From Bacteroidota bacterium (GTDB lineage: Bacteria > Bacteroidota > Bacteroidia > NS11-12g > UBA955): a stretch of DNA of 6,421 bases. Positions 1-6,421 of this stretch are shown piece by piece. The DNA lies in NCBI GenBank assembly GCA_030836345.1, contig JAURQA010000041.1, positions 1-6,421 on the forward strand, written 5' to 3'. The position numbers were made by a program, and so were the translations under genes. The notes beneath the pieces were generated by a model that saw only the letters and a program-made list of their open reading frames with translations, was not told where the DNA came from and ran no database searches. Every line of letters begins with the position of its first letter. The stretch's first letter is position 1.

Positions 1-221
1 ATCAAGCCCTAACTAGAATGGAAACATTACGTGGCATGACTATTTGGGCGGCTAAGTCAAACTTTATGGAAACAAAAATAGGGAGCATAGAAATTGGAAA
101 GTTAGCAGATTTTGTTGTTCTCAATGTGGATCTTATGAATGCTTCAGAGAAAGCCATTCGAAAAGCAAAAGTAAAAAGCACATTTATGCAAGGCGTTGAA
201 TGTTACACCGCGGAAAAGTAG
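1..221 (+). CDS. Amidohydrolase family protein (YtcJ-like), C-terminal fragment
   Basis: This is the 3' end of a gene that starts upstream of the window. The frame is open from base 3 and gives 72 residues before a TAG stop, followed at once by an in-frame TAA. The ATG at 18 is internal: the preceding codons (QALTR) continue the same family match. The block ALTRMETLRGMTIWAAK, then GSIEIGKLADFVVL and a closing strand ending in a Gly-Val-x-x-Tyr pattern, is the characteristic C-terminus of metal-dependent amidohydrolases of the YtcJ / amidohydrolase-3 type. There the chain leaves the TIM barrel and completes the small beta-sandwich domain. The metal-binding histidines lie outside the window, so the substrate cannot be judged. 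Family members hydrolyse amide or related C-N bonds, and many are exported in Bacteroidota. Family assignment is fairly sure; specificity is unknown. Confidence 0.85.
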   Translation, partial: QALTRMETLRGMTIWAAKSNFMETKIGSIEIGKLADFVVLNVDLMNASEKAIRKAKVKSTFMQGVECYTAEK

Positions 222-248
222 TAAGAAGATCTTATTTCACTAAAAAGT

Positions 249-272
249 TTGAATAAAGAAACAATTCAATTT
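249..272. terminator. Weak AT-rich hairpin between convergent genes
   Basis: TTGAAT at 249-254 and ATTCAA at 264-269 form a 6-bp inverted repeat with a 9-nt loop. A short TTT follows (270-272) for transcripts coming from the amidohydrolase side. The stem has a single G-C pair, so it is a poor intrinsic terminator. It is listed because it is the only stem-loop seen in the 83-bp gap between the two convergent genes. A run of eight A at 288-295 (T8 for the desaturase transcript) has no evident GC-rich stem before it. Confidence 0.2.
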
Positions 273-304
273 AACCTGAAGAACCCCAAAAAAAAGCGAT
301 AAAT

Positions 305-1411
305 CTAGGCTACCCCAAGTTGATGCATGTGCTTCACATGAGAGCTCAATGCAGCCATAAAGGTCGGGTATTCATTAAAAGTGATATTGAATTCCTCACA
401 TTTTCTCTTAACTATCTGGTGAATATCAGGATAATGTATATGACTTATATTTGGGAATAAGTGATGCTCTACTTGAAAATTTAAGCCTCCCAATAACCAC
501 GTCCAAATTTTACTTTTTGTGCTAAAATCTGCCGTAGTTGCAATTTGATGCACAGCCCATTCTTCACCCACTTCAGTAAGTCCTTCAGATGTTCCTGGGA
601 CAAAATCTACTTCCTCTACGCAATGTGCAAGTTGAAATACTACACTAATGGCAACCCCTAAAATTACATGAAGGGTTAAAAGTACCATTAAGCCATGAAA
701 CCAACCTAAGGCAATAACAGGTACGATTCCATAAACAATAAAATAAGCCACTTTCGTTATCCAGAAAATTACTTTTTCTGAAGTTGGGAATTTTGGCATC
801 GTTGATGTAAATATCTTGCCAGTAAAAAACTTAGCAAAATCGTTTACATAAATCCAGTATATAGTGCTAATAGCATATAGAAACCACATATAAATACTTT
901 GTAATTTGTGATGTTTCAATCTTTCCTGGTCAGGACTCATTCTCATGATAGGCCACTTTGCAATATCATCATCAATTTCGTTGATATTAGTGTAGGTGTG
1001 ATGAACCACATTGTGTTTGTATTTCCAAATGTGTGCGTGGCTTCCCATGAAGCTGATCACATTACCCATCCACGAGTTAACCTTAGCATTGCTACTAAAA
1101 CTTCCATGATTTGCATCGTGCATGATATTAAATCCTGCTAAAGCATGAAATAAACCCAAAACTAAAAATGCGACATACGTGAAAACCAAAGGCAATGCCG
1201 CCGCACCATTTAGAACATTGTATCCATTCCATAAGCCTAGACCATAGAGTATAGGACCTAGAGCTGTAATTATAATTGTCTTAGTAAATAATTTCTGATT
1301 ACCTGTTTTCTTTATCCCGTTACTAGAAAAGTATTCATCAACGCTTTTACGCAATTCAGTTATAAAATTCTTATTCTTAGTCCCCTTAAAAGTTACTTTA
1401 TACGTATTCAT
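305..1411 (-). CDS. Membrane fatty-acid (acyl lipid/acyl-CoA) desaturase
   Basis: A 368-residue integral membrane di-iron desaturase that introduces a double bond into an acyl chain using O2 and an electron donor. All three histidine boxes are present (numbering from the ATG at 1411): HDANH at 98-102, HNVVHH at 133-138 and QVEHH at 313-317. The Gln-initiated third box is characteristic of the front-end (delta-6 / linoleoyl-CoA desaturase-like) group. Hydrophobic segments lie near residues 45-61, 70-94, 172-189 and 214-262. There is no N-terminal cytochrome b5 domain (no HPGG motif), so electrons must come from a separate ferredoxin or cytochrome. The frame can be extended to a TTG at 1420, but that TTG is part of the promoter box, so ATG at 1411 is preferred. 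The gene stands alone, divergent from guaA. Regiospecificity cannot be read from the sequence; the desaturase assignment is very secure. Confidence 0.95.
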   Translation of the reverse strand: MNTYKVTFKGTKNKNFITELRKSVDEYFSSNGIKKTGNQKLFTKTIIITALGPILYGLGLWNGYNVLNGAAALPLVFTYVAFLVLGLFHALAGFNIMHDANHGSFSSNAKVNSWMGNVISFMGSHAHIWKYKHNVVHHTYTNINEIDDDIAKWPIMRMSPDQERLKHHKLQSIYMWFLYAISTIYWIYVNDFAKFFTGKIFTSTMPKFPTSEKVIFWITKVAYFIVYGIVPVIALGWFHGLMVLLTLHVILGVAISVVFQLAHCVEEVDFVPGTSEGLTEVGEEWAVHQIATTADFSTKSKIWTWLLGGLNFQVEHHLFPNISHIHYPDIHQIVKRKCEEFNITFNEYPTFMAALSSHVKHMHQLGVA

Positions 1412-1417
1412 TATATA

Positions 1418-1448
1418 CAAAAGTAGGTTTTTTTACTGGTATCACATA
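1418..1448 (-). promoter_or_regulatory. Bacteroidota-type promoter of the desaturase gene
   Basis: On the minus strand, TACTTTTG (1425-1418) matches the Bacteroidota -7 consensus TAnnTTTG exactly. TATG at 1448-1445 is one mismatch from the -33 TTTG element, at a 19-nt spacing. The box ends only 6 nt before the preferred ATG (1411), so transcription would start at or within a few bases of the start codon. Motif match only; no experimental support. Confidence 0.6.
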
Positions 1449-1606
1449 GAATAAAGTACTTTGTGGATGTATAAGCATGGAACTTTTAACACAAAATCTT
1501 TAAGTTATTTCATAGAGAACTTTAAAAAGATGGTTGCACTTAACATACTCCAGCAGGCTGTCATAATTGAAAGAAATATTTTTATCCAAAGGCTCGTTTG
1601 TTTCCT

Positions 1607-1614
1607 TATTTTTG
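1607..1614 (+). promoter_or_regulatory. -7 promoter box of the guaA operon
   Basis: TATTTTTG is an exact match to the Bacteroidota -7 consensus TAnnTTTG and ends 10 nt before the guaA ATG at 1625. I see no convincing TTG at the -33 position (17-23 nt upstream). The predicted leader is only about 5 nt and has no Shine-Dalgarno sequence, leaving no room for a purine riboswitch between promoter and start. AT-rich DNA produces this motif by chance fairly often; the position just before a gene is what supports it. Confidence 0.5.
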
Positions 1615-1624
1615 TAAACAACAG

Positions 1625-3157
1625 ATGATACACGATAAAATAGTAATTTTTGATTTTGGTTCACAGTATACACAACTGATAGCTCGTAAGTTAAGAGAGT
1701 TAAACCATTATTGCGAAATTGTTCCGTATACAACAAACATAAATGTGATTGAGGATGCAAAAGGAGTTATTTTGTCTGGAAGTCCTTGCTCAGTGAATGA
1801 TATAGATGCTCCACAAATTGATTTGGATCACATTCTTAAAACCAAGCCTGTTCTGGGTGTTTGTTATGGAGCTCAGTATATGGCTCAGCAACTAGGAGGC
1901 GTTTTATCCAATAGCGATCATAGAGAATATGGAAGAGCCTTGTTAGAAAACACTACTGAAAGTGATTTAACAAAAGGAATGAGTGAAAAAAGCACCGTTT
2001 GGATGAGTCATGGGGATACAATTACAACATTGCCAGAGGGCTTAGAAGTTTTAGCTAAAACAGATACGATACCAGTAGCGGCTTTTAGTTTTACTCATTA
2101 TCCAACAGCCTTTGGAATTCAGTTTCACCCGGAAGTGTACCATAGCGATGAGGGCTTAACACTCCTAGGAAACTTTTGTTCAACGATTTGCCAGGCGAAA
2201 GCAGATTGGACTCCCGGAGCATTTGTTTCTGAAACAGTGGCAGAATTGAAGAATCAATTGGGCAATGATAAAGTGATTTTAGGTTTAAGTGGGGGAGTAG
2301 ATAGCTCGGTTGCAGCTCTTCTTTTATCCAAAGCCATTGGCGATAATTTGCATTGTATTTTTATTAACAATGGCTTGCTTAGGCATAATGAATATGACGA
2401 GGTTTTAGAAGCATACAAAAGCTTGAACCTGAATGTGAAGGGAGTAGATTCATCGTCTCTTTTTTATGATGCATTGATAGGGGAGTCAGATCCAGAAGGC
2501 AAACGAAAAATTATTGGCAAAATCTTTGTAGATGTATTTGATGAAGAAGCTAAAATGGTCCAAAATGCAAATTGGTTGGCTCAAGGAACAATCTATCCAG
2601 ATGTAATTGAAAGCGTCAGTGTGAAAGGACCATCTGCAACCATTAAAAGTCACCATAATGTGGGTGGATTGCCCGATCATATGAACCTTAAGGTAGTGGA
2701 ACCTTTAAGAAATCTGTTTAAAGATGAGGTACGTCGTGTAGGTGCAGAAATGGAACTGCCCAAGAATATATTGAATAGGCATCCTTTTCCTGGGCCAGGT
2801 TTGGCTATACGTATTTTAGGAGATGTAAATGAGGAAAAAGTAAAAATGCTTCAATTAGCTGATGCCATTTATATTAATAATTTGAAAGAAACCGGTTGGT
2901 ATGATAAGATATGGCAAGCCGGAGCCATCTTACTTCCAGTAAAAAGCGTCGGAGTCATGGGAGATGAAAGGAGTTATGAGCAGACTATTGCTTTGAGAGC
3001 AGTGGCAAGTACAGATGGAATGACGGCCGATTGGGTCCATATACCTTATGAACTCTTGGGTAAAATTAGCAATGAAATCATTAACAAAGTAAGAGGGGTA
3101 AATAGAGTGGTATATGATATTAGCTCTAAACCTCCAGCAACGATAGAATGGGAATAA
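1625..3157 (+). CDS. guaA: GMP synthase (glutamine-hydrolysing)
   Basis: A 510-residue cytoplasmic enzyme that converts XMP to GMP using ATP and glutamine-derived ammonia, the last step of de novo guanine nucleotide synthesis. The N-terminal class I glutamine amidotransferase domain has the nucleophile Cys80 in VLGVCYGAQ and the His168/Glu170 pair in QFHPEV. The ATP-pyrophosphatase domain begins with the PP-loop SGGVDSS at 222-228. The C-terminal dimerisation/XMP-binding domain contains [11 protein letters not shown] and ends in KPPATIEWE, the family signature ending. Length is as expected for a single-chain bacterial GuaA. The frame extends to a TTG at 1598, but that lies upstream of the -7 box; the ATG at 1625 gives [17 protein letters not shown], which fits the family N-terminus. 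First gene of a three-gene operon; its last 10 bp overlap the next gene. Confidence 0.98.
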   Translation: MIHDKIVIFDFGSQYTQLIARKLRELNHYCEIVPYTTNINVIEDAKGVILSGSPCSVNDIDAPQIDLDHILKTKPVLGVCYGAQYMAQQLGGVLSNSDHREYGRALLENTTESDLTKGMSEKSTVWMSHGDTITTLPEGLEVLAKTDTIPVAAFSFTHYPTAFGIQFHPEVYHSDEGLTLLGNFCSTICQAKADWTPGAFVSETVAELKNQLGNDKVILGLSGGVDSSVAALLLSKAIGDNLHCIFINNGLLRHNEYDEVLEAYKSLNLNVKGVDSSSLFYDALIGESDPEGKRKIIGKIFVDVFDEEAKMVQNANWLAQGTIYPDVIESVSVKGPSATIKSHHNVGGLPDHMNLKVVEPLRNLFKDEVRRVGAEMELPKNILNRHPFPGPGLAIRILGDVNEEKVKMLQLADAIYINNLKETGWYDKIWQAGAILLPVKSVGVMGDERSYEQTIALRAVASTDGMTADWVHIPYELLGKISNEIINKVRGVNRVVYDISSKPPATIEWE

Positions 3158-4260
3158 AGAAATTCAAATTATTAAGCTTTTTACTTCTGCTTTCAGTTTC
3201 TGTTTTGGGTCAAAATGGGAATGAAGGTAGAAAAAAAGCGAATGTGCGTAAAGAGTATAATATAGCTCTGGTTCTTCCTTTTAACAGCGAGGGAGTACGT
3301 GGAAAGCTATCAGAAGTTATTTTGGATTACTATGTTGGTTTCAAGCTTGGTGTTAAACAAGCAGGCATTGATGGCTTTAAAGTTAATCTGTATGCATTTG
3401 ACCATTTGAAAGATTCTGTCAGTTTTGATCAAATTCTACACCACAGTGATTTGGCAAAAATGGATATTATTGTTGGTCCAGTATATGAAAAGGCTCTAAA
3501 AAAAATGAGTCGTTATTGTGACTCCACAGGGCAAATTTTGGTCTCTCCACTCCGCTATTTTAAGAATGAGTACAATAGTAATCCCGTGATTAACTTTTTC
3601 CCATCAGACGAAATTAAGGTCCAATCTGTCATTGACAAAATTACAGAAAAGTACCCTAATCATTCGTTTTATGTTGCAGGTGATATCAGCCATGAGAGCC
3701 AAAAATTAGCGCGAATAATAACTAGATCACTTAGGCGAAAAGGTGTGACTCTGGGAAAACATGCACTGATTTTAAACAATGCAGTTCTGAGTAGAGAGAT
3801 TCAACAAAATGACAGTGTAATAATTATAAGTTCATCTACAAATAAAGCAATGCAAATAGCGATGGAGCGAGCGCTTAAGAACAAAGACGTTTCTTATGGT
3901 ATAGCCCATTTTGATGTTCATAAAAAAACAAAAAAGTTTAGCCTCTTTAAGAATGTCCTTTTTCCAGATTTATACCATTACAATCGGACGGATTCAAGTT
4001 CAAAGCAGTTTTTTAGAAAATTTAAGATAGATCAGCTCGGCTCTCCAAGTAAATATGCGGGCATCGGATACGATCAATCCATATATCTTGCTTATAGTTT
4101 AATGACTTATGGTGTTGAGTTTTCCAATTTGCTGCCTGGAGGCATCTATCAAGGAATACGAAATAGATTGCTTTTAAAGCCAGATCCCAATGGAAATATT
4201 TCCAATTACGGAATGTTTTTTTACAAGCATTATTCCGATTACAATGAATTAGTAGAATGA
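3148..4260 (+). CDS. Secreted type-1 periplasmic-binding-fold protein (no LysM)
   Basis: A 370-residue exported protein. Residues 1-21 form a classical signal peptide: KK at 4-5, a Leu/Ser-rich hydrophobic core, then V-L-G as the probable cleavage site before Gln22. No lipobox Cys is present. The mature part resembles the amino-acid ABC transporter / receptor-ligand type-1 binding fold: a first strand YNIALVLPF (37-45), [11 protein letters not shown] (106-116), an ILVSPL turn (130-135), then a second lobe with the [14 protein letters not shown] stretch (303-316). In Bacteroidota related domains often occur as the C-terminal part of proteins with N-terminal LysM repeats; none is visible here, only about 15 residues separating the signal peptide from the domain. 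No permease or ATPase gene is adjacent, so a transport role is unsupported. The gene begins inside the guaA end (10-bp overlap) and shares ATGA with the next gene. Ligand and role unknown. Confidence 0.7.
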   Translation: MGIKKFKLLSFLLLLSVSVLGQNGNEGRKKANVRKEYNIALVLPFNSEGVRGKLSEVILDYYVGFKLGVKQAGIDGFKVNLYAFDHLKDSVSFDQILHHSDLAKMDIIVGPVYEKALKKMSRYCDSTGQILVSPLRYFKNEYNSNPVINFFPSDEIKVQSVIDKITEKYPNHSFYVAGDISHESQKLARIITRSLRRKGVTLGKHALILNNAVLSREIQQNDSVIIISSSTNKAMQIAMERALKNKDVSYGIAHFDVHKKTKKFSLFKNVLFPDLYHYNRTDSSSKQFFRKFKIDQLGSPSKYAGIGYDQSIYLAYSLMTYGVEFSNLLPGGIYQGIRNRLLLKPDPNGNISNYGMFFYKHYSDYNELVE

Positions 4261-5300
4261 GTTACGATTACAGAAGAATTGAAAATGCGTTTCAGCTTTT
4301 AACTCAGTACACAGGAGATATCCCTTTGGATAATTTCCTTAGAAGCACTTTTAAGTTAAATAAAAATTGGGGCAGTAAAGACCGAAAGGCCTATAGAGAG
4401 ATATGTTTTAGATTCTTTAGATTCTATAATAGAACGGCCTTAACGAGGGGTCAAGTTGGAGAGGTAAATGCATCTCTGAGCAGCAGAGAATCATTAATTT
4501 CAGAATATAATCCATATAAAAATCTTGACTTAAAGACAACAATTGGCACGGACGAATTGGGACGTTGGTTTCAAAGTAGACCACCTGTTTTTGTTACCGG
4601 TAATGGAAAGAAAATTGAAAAACTTAAAGAGGAATTGAATAAGAATAATATTGATTTTATTGATCATGGTATTATTATAGAATCTCCTAATCAGTTATCA
4701 GAGGCTCATTACCCTGTACTTAAGAATTTGCAAATAATGGATCGTGGGAGCTTAGAAGCTTGCATGAACTTAATTATCTCTAGTGAAGATACGGTTTGGG
4801 ATGCATGCGCTGGTGCGGGTGGAAAAACATTTGCCATTGGGCGATTGTACTCCCCAGAAAAAATTATTTCTTCTGATGTGCGCAAGAAAAGCTTAAGTAA
4901 CCTGCAAAAAAGATCTCAGGTACTCAATCAATTCGCTCAAACCAAAGTAATTGATGCCAGCTCAGAGATGCCTGAAGTAAGTCCATCTGTTATTCTTATT
5001 GATGCTCCATGTTCCGGTAGTGGTACTTGGAGAAGAAGCCCGGATAGAGCTTTTTATTTTAGCCAATCAGATTTAGATAAATATGTTTCTAAACAAGAAG
5101 CTATCTTATCAAACATCGCAAATAATGCAAAACCAGGTACGCAAATTATCTATTTGACCTGTTCTGTTTTCGAAAGGGAAAACACGGATCAAGTAACGTT
5201 CTCCAAAAATATGGGACTTGAATTAATACAGTCTGAAATTATAGGAGGTGCAGAAATAAATAGCGATTATTTATTTCGGGCTATTTTTAAGAAAAGCTAG
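4257..5300 (+). CDS. RsmB/Nop2/Sun-family RNA (cytosine-5) methyltransferase
   Basis: A 347-residue SAM-dependent enzyme expected to methylate cytosine C5 in rRNA or tRNA. The Rossmann-fold catalytic domain fills the C-terminal half: motif I DACAGAGGKT at 182-191, motif IV DAPCSGSGTWRR with Cys252, and motif VI TCSVFERENTDQV with Cys302. In this family the motif VI Cys is the nucleophile and the motif IV Cys releases the product, so both catalytic residues are kept. Residues 1-60 (NFLRS...SKDRKAYREICFRFFRF) resemble only the last helices of the NusB-like domain of RsmB, so the N-terminal RNA-binding part looks reduced. The family call is secure; naming it rsmB or rsmF would be over-calling, since the target base is unknown. 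The start ATG overlaps the upstream TGA (ATGA), suggesting translational coupling. The stop overlaps the fabH stop on the other strand. Confidence 0.9.
   Translation: MSYDYRRIENAFQLLTQYTGDIPLDNFLRSTFKLNKNWGSKDRKAYREICFRFFRFYNRTALTRGQVGEVNASLSSRESLISEYNPYKNLDLKTTIGTDELGRWFQSRPPVFVTGNGKKIEKLKEELNKNNIDFIDHGIIIESPNQLSEAHYPVLKNLQIMDRGSLEACMNLIISSEDTVWDACAGAGGKTFAIGRLYSPEKIISSDVRKKSLSNLQKRSQVLNQFAQTKVIDASSEMPEVSPSVILIDAPCSGSGTWRRSPDRAFYFSQSDLDKYVSKQEAILSNIANNAKPGTQIIYLTCSVFERENTDQVTFSKNMGLELIQSEIIGGAEINSDYLFRAIFKKS
5297..5300. other. CTAG shared by two opposing TAG stop codons
   Basis: The methyltransferase ends with TAG at 5298-5300 and fabH, on the minus strand, ends with TAG at 5299-5297. The two convergent genes therefore overlap over the palindrome CTAG, inside the larger palindrome AGCTAGCT (5295-5302). 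No spacer remains, so any terminator for either transcript must lie within the opposing coding sequence. Confidence 0.95.
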
Positions 5301-6295
5301 CTAGGGTCATAGGCCCATTTGATATAAATACTACCCCAAGTAAAACCACCACCAAAGGTCGATAGAATAAGGTTGTCGCCTTTTTTAAATTTCTTTTCGA
5401 AATCCCATAAGCACAATGGAATAGTACCAGAGGTTGTATTGCCATATTTCTGGATATTTACCAATACTTTGTCTTTATCAATTCCCATTCTGTTAGCCGT
5501 AGCATCAATAATTCTTAGGTTAGCCTGGTGCGGAGCAAGCCAGTCGACTGAATCGCTAGTTAGCCCGTTTTTTTGCATTATTTCATAGCTCACATCAGCC
5601 ATTTTAGTTACTGCAAACTTAAAAACTGTTTTCCCCTCTTGGTAAACATAGTGTTCTTTATTTGCTATTGTTTCAGCTGTTGGCGGATGTAAACTTCCTC
5701 CCGCTTTTTGGTACAAAAATTCCCTTCCAGAGCCATCTACACGAAGAATAGAATCTTGTATTCCAAAACCCTCTTCATTGGCTTCTAGAAGAACACAGCC
5801 CGCCCCATCTCCAAAAATGATGCATGTGTTACGATCCGTATAATCTGTGATTGCACTCATTTTGTCCACTCCGCAAACAATCACTTTTTTATGTTGTCCA
5901 GATTCAATAAATGAGGCTCCTGTTTTTAAGGCAAATAAAAATCCAGAACAAGCCGCTGAGACATCAAAGCCCCAGGCATTTTTTGCGCCTACTTTGTCGG
6001 CTATCAAATTTGCAGTGGCTGGAAATATATAATCTCCTGTTACAGTTCCTACAACAATTAAGTCAATATCTTCAGGATCAATATTCTCTCTCTCAAGCAT
6101 GGCTTGAACAGCCGTAGCTCCCATGTGACTGGTAGCTTTGCCTGGTTCCTTTAAAATTCTTCTTTCAACAATACCTGTTCTCGATCGGATCCACTCATCC
6201 GAGGTATCAACCATTTTTTCTAAATCAAAATTAGTCAACTTGGTTTCTGGTACGTAACCACCAACAGCAGTTATAGCAGCTTGTATTTTATTCAT
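5297..6295 (-). CDS. fabH: 3-oxoacyl-ACP synthase III (KAS III)
   Basis: A 332-residue cytoplasmic condensing enzyme that starts type II fatty-acid synthesis by joining an acyl-CoA primer to malonyl-ACP. The Cys-His-Asn triad is intact: Cys116 in DVSAACSGFLFAL, His256 in APHQANLRI and Asn286 in YGNTTSGTIPL. Other hallmarks are TSDEWIRSRTGI near residues 31-42, which is diagnostic for FabH over FabB/FabF, FGDGAGCVLLE in the middle and STFGGGFTWGS near the C-terminus. Length is normal. In this phylum primers are often branched-chain acyl-CoAs, but the sequence alone does not prove that here. The start ATG uses the last A of the upstream plsX stop (TAATG), so the two genes are surely co-transcribed and probably translationally coupled. 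Confidence 0.97.
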   Translation of the reverse strand: MNKIQAAITAVGGYVPETKLTNFDLEKMVDTSDEWIRSRTGIVERRILKEPGKATSHMGATAVQAMLERENIDPEDIDLIVVGTVTGDYIFPATANLIADKVGAKNAWGFDVSAACSGFLFALKTGASFIESGQHKKVIVCGVDKMSAITDYTDRNTCIIFGDGAGCVLLEANEEGFGIQDSILRVDGSGREFLYQKAGGSLHPPTAETIANKEHYVYQEGKTVFKFAVTKMADVSYEIMQKNGLTSDSVDWLAPHQANLRIIDATANRMGIDKDKVLVNIQKYGNTTSGTIPLCLWDFEKKFKKGDNLILSTFGGGFTWGSIYIKWAYDPS

Positions 6296-6421
6296 TATAC
6301 AGTTGTATTTTGTTCTTCCGACTCTTGAAATGCTAACTGAATCTTTTCCACCATTTTTTCCTCAAATGTGGTCTTCGTTAGTTCAATCATCCTTACAAAG
6401 GTACTGGATTTTGATATTCCG
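6295..6421 (-). CDS. plsX: Probable phosphate acyltransferase PlsX, C-terminal fragment
   Basis: Reading in from the right edge on the minus strand, an open frame gives 41 residues, beginning GISKSSTFVRMIELTKTT and ending in NTTV before TAA at 6297-6295. The GIS tripeptide at the start fits the GHG(I)S segment near the PlsX C-terminus, followed by a helix and the KI..AF pattern common at the end of PlsX in this phylum. PlsX converts acyl-ACP to acyl-phosphate for phosphatidic acid synthesis. Context is the strongest support: plsX directly before fabH is a widely conserved order, and here they overlap by one base. The fragment is too short for a certain call from sequence alone. Confidence 0.75.
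   Translation of the reverse strand, partial: GISKSSTFVRMIELTKTTFEEKMVEKIQLAFQESEEQNTTV

Noticed and set aside
226..233. AAGATCTT palindrome just after the amidohydrolase stop
   Set aside because: An 8-bp palindrome is expected by chance at this scale, and it has neither a loop nor a T-tract to act as a terminator.
908..1141. A 77-residue plus-strand open frame opposite the desaturase
   Set aside because: Shadow of the desaturase reading frame; its residues mirror the histidine-box codons on the other strand.
1420..1598. TTG starts extending the desaturase (1420) and guaA (1598)
   Set aside because: The first is part of the promoter -7 box and the second lies upstream of one. The ATG starts at 1411 and 1625 fit the family N-termini better.
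1415..1624. Possible purine (guanine) riboswitch upstream of guaA
   Set aside because: No three-way-junction stems or conserved purine-aptamer core could be seen, and the -7 box lies too close to the start for a structured leader.
1500..1760. An 86-residue open frame on the minus strand across the guaA start and the upstream intergenic region
   Set aside because: Half of it is antisense to guaA, its only start lies inside guaA, and the translation shows no recognisable domain. Treated as a chance frame, although its C-terminal half in the intergenic DNA looks mildly protein-like.
5278..5316. Possible bidirectional terminator formed by GGGC and GCCC across the convergent stops
   Set aside because: Only four clean base pairs, a long loop of about 26 nt or more, and a bulge; too weak to call.
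5373..6117. Several 60-70 residue plus-strand open frames opposite fabH
   Set aside because: They are antisense shadows of a well-supported gene, with no domain signal.

Overview
The window looks like ordinary chromosomal DNA from a member of the Bacteroidota, most likely a free-living Flavobacteriia- or Cytophagia-like bacterium. The base composition is AT-rich. Two intergenic sites match the Bacteroidota -7 promoter consensus TAnnTTTG exactly, Shine-Dalgarno sequences are not evident, and the protein types (a type-1 periplasmic-binding protein downstream of guaA, a front-end type fatty-acid desaturase, plsX-fabH) are typical of that phylum. Assignment below phylum is inference.

Layout. Positions 1-221 (+) hold the C-terminal end of an amidohydrolase (YtcJ-like) that enters from the left edge. 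Positions 305-1411 (-) hold a complete membrane fatty-acid desaturase with all three histidine boxes, convergent with the amidohydrolase. A roughly 213-bp divergent intergenic region follows, with a -7 promoter box next to each flanking gene. Then comes a compact plus-strand operon: guaA (GMP synthase, 1625-3157), a secreted type-1 periplasmic-binding-fold protein (3148-4260) and an RsmB/Nop2/Sun-type RNA cytosine-5 methyltransferase (4257-5300). The genes overlap by 10 and 4 bp. On the other strand, fabH (5297-6295) is preceded by the C-terminal end of a probable plsX (6295-6421), overlapping at TAATG. The methyltransferase and fabH converge so tightly that their TAG stops share one CTAG palindrome.

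Functionally the window combines purine nucleotide synthesis (guaA), translation or RNA modification (methyltransferase), an envelope protein of unknown ligand, and fatty-acid and phospholipid metabolism (plsX-fabH for chain initiation and acyl-phosphate formation; the desaturase for making unsaturated acyl chains). All complete genes carry their expected catalytic residues and none looks broken. I see no mobile element, CRISPR array, tRNA or rRNA, and no evident novel defence or biosynthetic system. The points most worth a second look are the LysM-less binding protein coupled to guaA, the very short or absent mRNA leaders implied by the promoter positions, the reduced N-terminal region of the methyltransferase, and the shared stop-codon palindrome.
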